This document shows positions 1-6,609 of a stretch of 32,576 nt of DNA, one piece after another. A model generated the notes under the pieces. It ran no database searches and was not told the DNA's origin. It saw only the letters and a program-made list of their open reading frames with translations. This stretch comes from JAAXKN01 sp050259615 (lineage in GTDB: Bacteria > Bacteroidota > Ignavibacteria > Ignavibacteriales > SURF-24). A program made the translations under genes and the position numbers. Numbering within the stretch: position 1 is the first letter of the stretch; each line of letters opens with the position of its first letter. The DNA lies in contig JBLNAZ010000213.1 of NCBI GenBank assembly GCA_050259615.1, forward strand, positions 1 to 32,576, in the 5' to 3' direction.

Positions 1-34
1 CTATTACAGGTTTCTTAAATCTGTCCCTTGCCAT
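1..34 (-). CDS. Possible N-terminus of a leftward gene, cut by window edge
   Basis: Read on the minus strand, an ATG at 34-32 opens a frame MARDRFKKPVI that runs off the left edge. A weak purine-rich stretch (AAGAGA) lies a few bases upstream. Eleven residues are too few to identify a family. A short basic start next to REP-like palindromes would fit a REP-associated tyrosine transposase, but that is only an inference from context. It could also be a chance open frame. Confidence 0.3.
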   Translation of the reverse strand, partial: MARDRFKKPVI

Positions 35-153
35 ATTCTCTTAACCCTTCTTCATTGCTCCTTTCGCATATCCTAATCATATTTTACCTGATTTTCTATG
101 CCTATTTTCACACAGTCTCTTTAGCTCGTGGATCACGATATCCTATCTCACCA

Positions 154-215
154 TTTGGGCTTTAGCCCCAGACCATTCGGGGAAAATCTGGGACTGAAGC
201 CCCGGGATTTTTTTT
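154..215 (+). repeat. REP-like imperfect inverted repeat followed by a T-run
   Basis: Arms at 157-172 (GGGCTTTAGCCCCAGA) and 187-202 pair over 16 positions with one G-T wobble and one mismatch, around a 14-nt loop. Eight T residues follow at 208-215. The shape resembles a rho-independent terminator for rightward transcription, but no rightward gene ends here. The GGGCTTTAGCCCC core is itself nearly palindromic, which is typical of dispersed REP-type intergenic elements. A further short palindrome, TCGTG-GAT-CACGA, lies just upstream at 126-138. Confidence 0.5.
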
Positions 216-218
216 GAC

Positions 219-251
219 TCGTGGCCCACGACCCTCCGCGAAGGGTCGTGG
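219..251. repeat. REP-like palindromic element (TCGTGG/CCACGA module)
   Basis: CCACGACCCT (226-235) and AGGGTCGTGG (242-251) form a perfect 10-bp stem with a 6-nt loop. The same TCGTGG/CCACGA words also pair at 219-224 and 226-231, so alternative foldings are possible, and they echo the palindrome at 126-138. The element ends 11 bp beyond the stop of the DUF423 gene. There is no T-tract on the minus strand, so it is a poor intrinsic terminator. It may block 3' exonucleases or be a mobile REP copy. Confidence 0.55.
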
Positions 252-262
252 CTATTCATGGA

Positions 263-619
263 TTAATATTTTATTGCGTACCAGGCAATAAGAGCCCAGC
301 CTGCGAGGAAACTTAACCCGCCTATGGGCGTAATAAAGGCAAGGAATCTTATGCCTGTAACGGCATAGAAGTAAAGTGAAAAGGAAAACAGAATTATTCC
401 GGTAAAAATGAAAGCTGCGGCCTTGTTCAATTTTTCACTATTGTAAAAGCCAATTGAAAGCAGCACTGCACTGTGGATAAGGTGATATAAAATTCCCGTC
501 CTGTACGTCTCAAGTTCTTCAGGGCTTAAATACTTCTTAAGCCCGTGAGCTCCAAATGCCCCGAGTGCAACGCCAAGAAAGCCAGTCAGAGCGGCAATTA
601 GTATCCATTTGTTTTTCAT
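263..619 (-). CDS. DUF423 family small membrane protein
   Basis: This encodes a 118-residue inner-membrane protein of the DUF423 (YgdD-like) family, whose function is unknown. The family pattern is clear. An N-terminal hydrophobic helix runs into the LGVALGAFGAHGLKKYL signature, followed by the YRTGILYHLIHSAVLL segment, and then two more hydrophobic helices ending in FLAGWALIAWYAIKY. This gives four membrane segments and the usual family length. The ATG at 619 (MKNKW) has a GGA element about 10 nt upstream. An ATG at 634 and a TTG at 646 are in frame and would add 5 to 9 non-hydrophobic residues, so the exact start is uncertain. The gene diverges from the histidine kinase at 766 across about 145 bp that should carry both promoters. 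It has no evident functional link to its neighbours. Confidence 0.88.
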   Translation of the reverse strand: MKNKWILIAALTGFLGVALGAFGAHGLKKYLSPEELETYRTGILYHLIHSAVLLSIGFYNSEKLNKAAAFIFTGIILFSFSLYFYAVTGIRFLAFITPIGGLSFLAGWALIAWYAIKY

Positions 620-765
620 AAGGCGCAGTTCCATGTTGAAGAACAATTTAGAAAATAATAATGCAATTGTAAATACATTCCCGTCTGTTCCACATTTTAA
701 CCTTGAAGAGCTTTTGTTTAAGAGCTTAAATTAAAGTTAAAAGGATAATATAAGAAAGATGACTT

Positions 766-2574
766 ATGCTTAAGTATGTCCGCATATTTTTATTTCGATA
801 TGAAACGGGCCTGATTATTGCCTCAATGGGTTTGATATATTTCTGGCCCCAGCTCCTGAAGAACCTCTTCAGCTCAGCTTACATGCCGCACGGAAACTGC
901 TACTTCTGGACACAGGACCTGGTCTGGCTCCACGCGATTTCCGATTCACTGATCGGACTTTCATACTGGGCTATAACAATTACACTGGGCACACTTGTAT
1001 ATAAGACGAGAAAGGATATTCCGTTTGCCAAAATGTTTGTCGCTTTCGGCGTATTCATTATAACCTGCGGCACCACACATATTCTGGACGTGGTGACACT
1101 CTGGGATGCATACTACTGGTTTTCGGGAGGCGTAAAGCTTGTTACTGCAGTTGCCTCAGTTGCCACTGCTGTAGCACTTCCGCCGGTTATACCCCGCATA
1201 ATTAACATTATTCAGGATGCCAAACTTGCCGCGGAAAGAAAGATTTTGCTGCAGAGTGCAAATGAAAGCCTTCAGACTGAAATACAGGAAAGAGAAAAAG
1301 CTCAGCAGGAAATCACGCGCCTGAATGCAAGTCTTGAAAAAAGGGTGCTCCAAAGGACTTCTCAGTTAGAGGAGGCAAACAGAAAATTTAGAGCTGAGAT
1401 TTCACAGAGAAAGAAAGCCGAGGAAGAAAGGGAGAAACTCCTGGAGTCTGAACGCAGGCGCGCTGCTGAACTAAATGCAATTTTTGAAAGCCTTCCCGAT
1501 GCTGTATTCGTCGGGGATGAAACGGGGATAAAAAAAGCGAACTCTGTGGCCTATAATCTCTTAGGTATTGAAACGCTTGACGAACTTAACAGCGACCCCT
1601 CATTTTTCGATAAGCTCCAGGCGCGGTTTGCAGATTCCAATGAAAAGGTAACTCAGGAGAATATGCCGTTTGCCCTTGCACTAAAAGGGGAAACAGCTTC
1701 CCTGGAAATTAATCTTGTTCCCCTTAAAACCGGAACTGAACTTGTACTAAGGATAGCAGCGGCACCTATCAAAATGGATGACAGAGTAATTGGGGGTGTA
1801 GTTGTAAATACGGATATAACTGAAAGTAAGAAAGCTGAGCTAAAGATCAGACAGCTTAATGAAACCCTTGAACAGAGAGTTCTTGAACGCACACACCAGC
1901 TGAATGAAACAAACAAGGAGCTGGAAGCCTTCAGCTATTCTGTTTCACACGACCTGAGAGCCCCCTTAAGAGGCATCGACGGCTTCAGCCTCTCGCTTCT
2001 CGAAGACTATTCCTATATACTGGATGAACAGGGAAAAAATTACCTTAACCGGATCCGTAATGCAAGCCAGCGCATGGGCACTTTAATAGATGATATGCTC
2101 AACCTGTCGCGCCTTTCAAGGACGGAAATGAAAGTCAGAAATACGGATATGAGCCTTATTGCAGGCGAAATTGCAGAAGAATTTCAGAGAAATGAGCCTG
2201 AAAGGAACGTTAAATTTATTATTCATCCTGATCTCGTAATAAAAGCCGATGAAAACCTGCTCGAAATAATGCTGCAGAATCTGATCGGTAATGCCTGGAA
2301 GTTTACGGCCAAGCGCGAAAATGCTGAAATAGAAATAGGAAAGACCACGCATGAAGGGAAAACCTGGTTTTTCATCCGCGATAACGGCGCGGGCTTCAAC
2401 CAGGAATTTGCCGACAGGATGTTTATGCCTTTCCAGCGCCTTCATGCTCCAAAGGAATTTGAAGGCACAGGCATAGGTCTGGCCATTGTGCAGAGAATAG
2501 TGCACCGCCACGGCGGCAGCATTAAAGCTGAAGGAAAAGTGGACGAAGGAGCAGTTTTTTATTTCAACCTCTGA
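766..2574 (+). CDS. Sensor histidine kinase with ethylene-receptor-like membrane domain
   Basis: This is a 602-residue membrane kinase. Residues 15-142 hold four hydrophobic segments. The last three match the ethylene-binding domain of plant ETR1 and bacterial homologues: D60 and Y67 lie in ISDSLIGLSY, and I98, C101 and H105 in FGVFIITCGTTH. ETR1 uses the equivalent Asp25, Tyr32, Ile62, Cys65 and His69, the last two to bind Cu(I). The conserved GNCYFWTQDLVWLHAISD entry (43-60) is also present. A coiled coil (about 155-235) leads into a PAS domain (about 236-355) and a second coiled coil. HisKA follows (H395 in SVSHDLRAPLR), then HATPase (N-box NLIGNAWKF at 505, G1 DNGAGF at 539, G2 GTGIGLAI at 567). 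No receiver is attached, so phosphate likely goes to the regulator 103 bp downstream. The ligand (ethylene, another small gas, or copper status) is inferred by homology. The ATG at 766 has only a weak ribosome binding site. Confidence 0.93.
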   Translation: MLKYVRIFLFRYETGLIIASMGLIYFWPQLLKNLFSSAYMPHGNCYFWTQDLVWLHAISDSLIGLSYWAITITLGTLVYKTRKDIPFAKMFVAFGVFIITCGTTHILDVVTLWDAYYWFSGGVKLVTAVASVATAVALPPVIPRIINIIQDAKLAAERKILLQSANESLQTEIQEREKAQQEITRLNASLEKRVLQRTSQLEEANRKFRAEISQRKKAEEEREKLLESERRRAAELNAIFESLPDAVFVGDETGIKKANSVAYNLLGIETLDELNSDPSFFDKLQARFADSNEKVTQENMPFALALKGETASLEINLVPLKTGTELVLRIAAAPIKMDDRVIGGVVVNTDITESKKAELKIRQLNETLEQRVLERTHQLNETNKELEAFSYSVSHDLRAPLRGIDGFSLSLLEDYSYILDEQGKNYLNRIRNASQRMGTLIDDMLNLSRLSRTEMKVRNTDMSLIAGEIAEEFQRNEPERNVKFIIHPDLVIKADENLLEIMLQNLIGNAWKFTAKRENAEIEIGKTTHEGKTWFFIRDNGAGFNQEFADRMFMPFQRLHAPKEFEGTGIGLAIVQRIVHRHGGSIKAEGKVDEGAVFYFNL

Positions 2575-2677
2575 GGATGAAAACTAACGGCAATAATGCA
2601 ACGCCCATTTTTTTATCCTGAAATTTAATTATTAAACACCTACATTAATAAAAATGAAACCGGCTTGAGAAAATAAA

Positions 2678-3127
2678 TTGGAAAATAAGATCATTTTGCT
2701 CGTGGAAGACAATCTGGACGATGAGGAGCTGACACTCCTTGCGCTGAAGAAAAATAACATCACAAATGAGGTTGTTGTCGCCCGGAACGGTTTTGAAGCT
2801 CTCGATTATCTTTTCGCAAAAGGAGAGTTTTCAGGCAGGGATAGCAAAAGACAGCCTGCTGTAATACTCCTGGATCTTAATCTGCCAGGCATAAACGGCA
2901 TTGAGGTGCTCAGGCAGCTGCGGCAGAACCCCGAAACAAAGCTCCTTCCTGTAGTGGTGCTGACTACATCCAGCGACAGGAATGATATAATGAGCAGCTA
3001 CAGCCTCGGAGTAAACAGTTACGTCATAAAGCCGGTGGATTTTAATCAGTTTGTACAGCTTATTAGCTTCCTTGGTCCTTACTGGCTGGTTATAAATGAA
3101 CTGCCTTATGAAACAGGAGGAAAATAG
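2678..3127 (+). CDS. Rcp1-like single-domain response regulator
   Basis: A 149-residue stand-alone receiver domain with no DNA-binding output. The acidic pocket is LLVEDNLDDEE (residues 7-17), the phospho-acceptor is D66 in ILLDLNLPG, the switch threonines are T96/T97 and the conserved lysine is K118 in YVIKPVD. The sequence style (EDNLDDEELTLLALKKNN and EALDYLF) is that of the Rcp1 family, which takes phosphate from phytochrome-type kinases with SHDLxxPLR boxes; both flanking kinases carry that box. The start is TTG at 2678. The in-frame upstream ATG at 2654 hits a stop after three codons, so no ATG start is available. The stop codon is followed one base later by the TTG start of the next gene, so the two are probably translationally coupled. 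It likely relays phosphate between the two neighbouring kinases or acts by protein contact. Confidence 0.92.
   Translation: MENKIILLVEDNLDDEELTLLALKKNNITNEVVVARNGFEALDYLFAKGEFSGRDSKRQPAVILLDLNLPGINGIEVLRQLRQNPETKLLPVVVLTTSSDRNDIMSSYSLGVNSYVIKPVDFNQFVQLISFLGPYWLVINELPYETGGK
3115..3120 (+). promoter_or_regulatory. Perfect Shine-Dalgarno AGGAGG that fixes a TTG start
   Basis: AGGAGG lies inside the last codons of the upstream regulator gene, 8 nt before the TTG at 3129. It favours that TTG over in-frame ATGs at 3096 and 3108, which lack such a site and would add residues not typical of a receiver domain. Confidence 0.75.
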
Positions 3128-3128
3128 T

Positions 3129-4625
3129 TTGGAGCACCTGATCCGAATTTTGGTTATTGAAGATAATGAAGATGACGCAGAGCTTCTGAAGTTAAAGCTG
3201 AAGAAAAGCGGCTTGAATATATATACTGAAACTGTTATGGACGGCGAGGCAATGACCGCGGCTTTGGATAAGCAGCCCTGGGATGCCATAATTTCGGATT
3301 TCCAGCTTCCGTCTTTCAACGCACTTGCCGCACTTGAATTAGTAAAAAAAAGAAATCTCGACATACCCTTTATTATTGTCTCAGGTACAATAGGAGAGGA
3401 AACCGCCGTTAAAGCGATGAAGGCCGGAGCACATGATTATGTGATGAAAGGAAACCTGACCAGACTCATACCAGCCCTGGACAGGGAGATCAGGGAATCG
3501 GAAATCCGCCGCAGGCGCCGCGAATCTGAAACAATGCTTCATGAGCAGGAAGTGCTGATCAGGAGCGTTGTGGATATAATTCCCGTCGGCCTGGGAGTTA
3601 TAAATAAAGACGGCGGGATAATCATTTCAAATCAGGCGTTTAAGAAGATCTGGGGCAATGTAAAACGGATGGACAAATCTGAACTTGCTTCCTGGAAGGG
3701 ATGGTGGACGAACTCCGGAGAAGAAATTCTGCCGGATGACTGGATAATCCTCAAGGCCCTGAATGACGGCGAGGTGATTATGGATAAACTTGTAGACATC
3801 ATCTCTGCCGATGGTACACGCAGAACCATAATGAATTCCGTCATACCGATATTGAATGATTCTAAAAAGGTTAACAGCGTTATTATTGTAAACCAGGATA
3901 TTACCAAACTGATGCAGGATGAGGAGAAACTCAGGAAAACACTTACTGAGCTTGAACGCTCCAACCGCGAGCTTGAGCAGTTTGCTTACGTTGCTTCACA
4001 CGACCTGCAGGAGCCGCTTAGAATGGTTGCCAGCTTTACTCAGCTGCTGGAAAAGAAGTACAAGGATAAATTGGATAAGAATGCCGATGAGTACATAAAT
4101 TTTGCCGTCGAAGGCGCTAAAAGAATGCAGAATATTATACGCGACCTGCTTGAGTTCTCGCGCACTTCGAATGATAATAATCCTGAAGATGTGAACTGCA
4201 ATATAGCACTCGACCAGGCGCTGAAGACTCTTGAACCTGAGATTACCGAAACCTGTGCCAGAATCAGAAAAGAAAACCTGCCCGTTATTCGGGCCAAGAC
4301 GGGGCAGATCGTTCAGCTGTTCGAAAATCTTATATCGAATGCAATTAAATTCCGGGGAGATAAAACTCCTGAGATCCACGTGGGCTGCAGCTCCCGGCAG
4401 ACGGAGTGGCAATTTATGGTTAAGGATAACGGCATCGGAATTGACCCTCAGTTCAGCCAGAGGATCTTCAGCATCTTTCAGCGCCTGCACGACAGAAATG
4501 AATATCCTGGAACCGGAATAGGACTTGCACTTAGCAAAAAAATTGTTGAAAACTTCGGGGGCCGGATCTGGGTGGAATCCCAGCCCGGCGAGGGTTCTGC
4601 ATTTTATTTTACAATTCCAAAATAA
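3129..4625 (+). CDS. Hybrid receiver-PAS-histidine kinase
   Basis: A 498-residue soluble protein starting at TTG 3129. Residues 4-125 form a receiver domain: VIEDNEDDAELL, phospho-acceptor D57 in AIISDFQLPSF, SGTIGE at 85-90, and K107 in DYVMKGNL. An arginine-rich linker (126-135) is followed by a PAS domain (about 138-262). HisKA carries H291 in YVASHDLQEPLR. The HATPase domain has ENLISNAIKF (N-box, 399-408), VKDNGIGID (G1, 431-439) and GTGIGLAL (G2, 461-468). There are no membrane segments. The N-terminal receiver means it can be controlled by phosphorylation, for example through the Rcp1-like protein or the ethylene-receptor-like kinase encoded upstream. It starts one base after the upstream stop codon. 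Its 3' end lies only 2 bp from the convergent LytTR gene, leaving no room for a separate terminator. Confidence 0.92.
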   Translation: MEHLIRILVIEDNEDDAELLKLKLKKSGLNIYTETVMDGEAMTAALDKQPWDAIISDFQLPSFNALAALELVKKRNLDIPFIIVSGTIGEETAVKAMKAGAHDYVMKGNLTRLIPALDREIRESEIRRRRRESETMLHEQEVLIRSVVDIIPVGLGVINKDGGIIISNQAFKKIWGNVKRMDKSELASWKGWWTNSGEEILPDDWIILKALNDGEVIMDKLVDIISADGTRRTIMNSVIPILNDSKKVNSVIIVNQDITKLMQDEEKLRKTLTELERSNRELEQFAYVASHDLQEPLRMVASFTQLLEKKYKDKLDKNADEYINFAVEGAKRMQNIIRDLLEFSRTSNDNNPEDVNCNIALDQALKTLEPEITETCARIRKENLPVIRAKTGQIVQLFENLISNAIKFRGDKTPEIHVGCSSRQTEWQFMVKDNGIGIDPQFSQRIFSIFQRLHDRNEYPGTGIGLALSKKIVENFGGRIWVESQPGEGSAFYFTIPK

Positions 4626-4627
4626 CC

Positions 4628-5395
4628 CTACTTATCCAGCCACTCCCGGAATGCTGATGCCCTTTCCCGGCTTACTATTATCTCTTCGCCTGTTTTCTGT
4701 GAGAGCCTGAGTTTCAGCTTTCCCCCGAAGGCTGAGGCCGCGCTTTCAATTGCATTAATGTTTACAATGAACTTCCTGTTTGCCCTGAAGAAATGCTGAG
4801 GATCCAGAAGCTCTTCAAGTTCATCAAGCGTGTGATCCGTAAGATGCTTCCTGCCATTCTGCCCCACAAGATAAGTAACTTTATTATCCACATAAAAATA
4901 TGCCGCTTCACTTGCCGGAATGACCAGCATGCTGGTGCCGGACTTTATAAGAAAGCGCGACTTATATACCGGGCTTGCCGGAGTAATAGATTTCAGGAGT
5001 TCTGCAATCTCATTGGCCCTGTACTGAACTGAGTATACGTCGCGGATCTTCCTGAATTTATCAATGCTTGCCGAAAGGCTTGAAGTATCAATCGGCTTTA
5101 AGAGATAATCTATACTGTTGACCTTAAATGCCTGAATTGCATATTCATCGTATGCAGTAGTGAAAATGACGGGACTGTCCACATTCACGTTATTAAATAT
5201 TTCAAAGCTTAGTCCGTCTGAAAGCTGTATATCCATAAAAATTATATCGGGCGCGGGATTTTTCCTCAGCCATTCAACTGAAGCCTCCACGCTCTCGAGG
5301 CATCCCTGAATTTCTGCTGCGGGTTCCAGCTCGGAAAGAAGTTTTTTAAGCCTCCTTGAAGCCGGTGCCTCATCTTCAATAATCAGTATTTTCAT
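4628..5395 (-). CDS. LytTR-family response regulator
   Basis: A 255-residue DNA-binding regulator of the LytT/AlgR type. The receiver domain spans 1-118 (IIEDEAPASRRL, phospho-acceptor D55 in IIFMDIQLSDG, T80, and K100 in YLLKPID). The LytTR DNA-binding domain spans about 145-253 and has the typical blocks FLIKSGTSMLVIPASEAAYF, HFFRANRKFIVNINAIE and VSRERASAFREWL. Its start codon lies inside the 3' end of the kinase gene (20-bp overlap), so the pair is translationally coupled and almost certainly cognate. The pair lies directly downstream of the efflux genes on the same strand, which suggests that it regulates the pump or responds to envelope stress. The gene is convergent with the kinase at 3129 across a 2-bp gap. 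Confidence 0.95.
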   Translation of the reverse strand: MKILIIEDEAPASRRLKKLLSELEPAAEIQGCLESVEASVEWLRKNPAPDIIFMDIQLSDGLSFEIFNNVNVDSPVIFTTAYDEYAIQAFKVNSIDYLLKPIDTSSLSASIDKFRKIRDVYSVQYRANEIAELLKSITPASPVYKSRFLIKSGTSMLVIPASEAAYFYVDNKVTYLVGQNGRKHLTDHTLDELEELLDPQHFFRANRKFIVNINAIESAASAFGGKLKLRLSQKTGEEIIVSRERASAFREWLDK

Positions 5396-6545
5396 GAGCT
5401 GGTTTCTCTTTGATTAAGGGAATTTTAACCGTAAAATGAGAATTATCATCCAGTATTTCTATTTCTTTTTTTATCAGAAGCTTGTATCTCTGCTGTATAT
5501 TCATGAGCCCGATTCCGGTTGAGGTGCCAATATTCTTTTTCTTCTGCAGGTTGTTTCCTACAACCAGCATATTATTCTGATCTATGCAGATGTTTATTTC
5601 AAGCGGTTTTTCCGTTGATATTATGTTATGCTTTATGGCATTTTCAACGAGCATCTGAAGAGTCAATGGCGCAATTAAATATCTATTGAAACGCTGGGGA
5701 ATATCAAGCCGCTCAATGAGGTTTTCGCCGAAACGAATCTTCTGAAGGAAAAGAAATGCTTTAATGAAATTAACCTCTTCCTCAAGCTCAATGAGTTCTT
5801 TGTCCTTATTCTGAAGGACATACCGGTAAACGCTGGCAATGCGCTGAACAAACTCCTCGGCCAGCTTCTGGTCCTCTGAAATAAGTGCTGCAAGAGTATT
5901 CAGGCTGTTAAAGAGGAAGTGGGGATTAACCTGGTTTTTAAGTGCGTCGAACTGCGACTGGAGGTGCTGGCGCTTGAGCTCCTCGGATTCAAAACGCGAT
6001 TTCTCCCACTGGCGGAAAAAGTGCGAGCCGATATATATGGCGTCAATTAAAAGAAATATTATTACGCCGATGAGCATTGTAAGCTTAATGAAAGGAACCG
6101 CAGCTTTAAGCGGGTAATTCATTACTCTGGCGTAAAGAAGTATAATGCCCAGAATAATAATAACAGTATAAATAGTATTGAAGAGTATCTGGTAGAAGAG
6201 TCTTTTTTTAGGCTGTGTATACCAGTCGAAACGTTTTCCGATTCTGGCATTAATCTTAAGATTACCTTCCCAAACAAGAATGGAAATTGCAACGGCAATG
6301 AGTATATCGCCCACCACATGGGGCCAGATGGAAAAAGGTGCTTCAGGTGGAAGCGGGGTTGATACAAGGATTATAAGGTAAACAAATATTCCGATTACAG
6401 GCATCCCGATGAAGCGGAAGCTCCTGTCGAATATGAAGGATCTGTTTTCCCTGATATAATTCCTGTAGCTCTTAAGCATATTAATTTCGTCCCGGGTATT
6501 ATCCCGGAAGTTATCCCGGTTTTCCATTTCAAATTTAACATTCAT
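5376..6545 (-). CDS. LytS/YehU-type sensor histidine kinase
   Basis: A 389-residue membrane kinase. Four hydrophobic segments lie at about 43-63, 76-93, 118-140 and 150-172, with a short loop between the first two. A coiled region (178-203) leads to the His_kinase domain, with phospho-acceptor H209 in NQVNPHFLFNSLNTL. The HATPase domain has the N-box MLVENAIKHN (298-307) and the G2 motif STGIGLMNIQQRY (342-354). This is the standard architecture of Bacteroidota kinases paired with LytTR regulators, and the cognate regulator overlaps its 3' end by 20 bp. No extracellular sensor domain is visible, so the signal is probably sensed within or at the membrane. The ATG at 6545 has no clear ribosome binding site; an in-frame ATG at 6527 is an alternative. 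It follows the efflux gene by 64 bp and is probably co-transcribed with it. Confidence 0.93.
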   Translation of the reverse strand: MNVKFEMENRDNFRDNTRDEINMLKSYRNYIRENRSFIFDRSFRFIGMPVIGIFVYLIILVSTPLPPEAPFSIWPHVVGDILIAVAISILVWEGNLKINARIGKRFDWYTQPKKRLFYQILFNTIYTVIIILGIILLYARVMNYPLKAAVPFIKLTMLIGVIIFLLIDAIYIGSHFFRQWEKSRFESEELKRQHLQSQFDALKNQVNPHFLFNSLNTLAALISEDQKLAEEFVQRIASVYRYVLQNKDKELIELEEEVNFIKAFLFLQKIRFGENLIERLDIPQRFNRYLIAPLTLQMLVENAIKHNIISTEKPLEINICIDQNNMLVVGNNLQKKKNIGTSTGIGLMNIQQRYKLLIKKEIEILDDNSHFTVKIPLIKEKPAHENTDY

Positions 6546-6609
6546 AACTTAACTTTCAACGATAATTTAAGTTCAGCGTTCGACATTTTTACCCTGTTCC
6601 CCCTTAAAT

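Noticed and set aside
2831..3364. 177-residue minus-strand open frame opposite the two response-regulator regions
   Set aside because: It is antisense to two clear receiver-domain genes, has Ser/Phe-rich shadow composition and no domain or ribosome binding site.
6480..6530. Three copies of ATCCCGG-like words near the start of the LytS-type kinase gene
   Set aside because: They fall within the coding sequence for the RDNFRDNTRDE stretch and are explained by that short amino-acid repeat.
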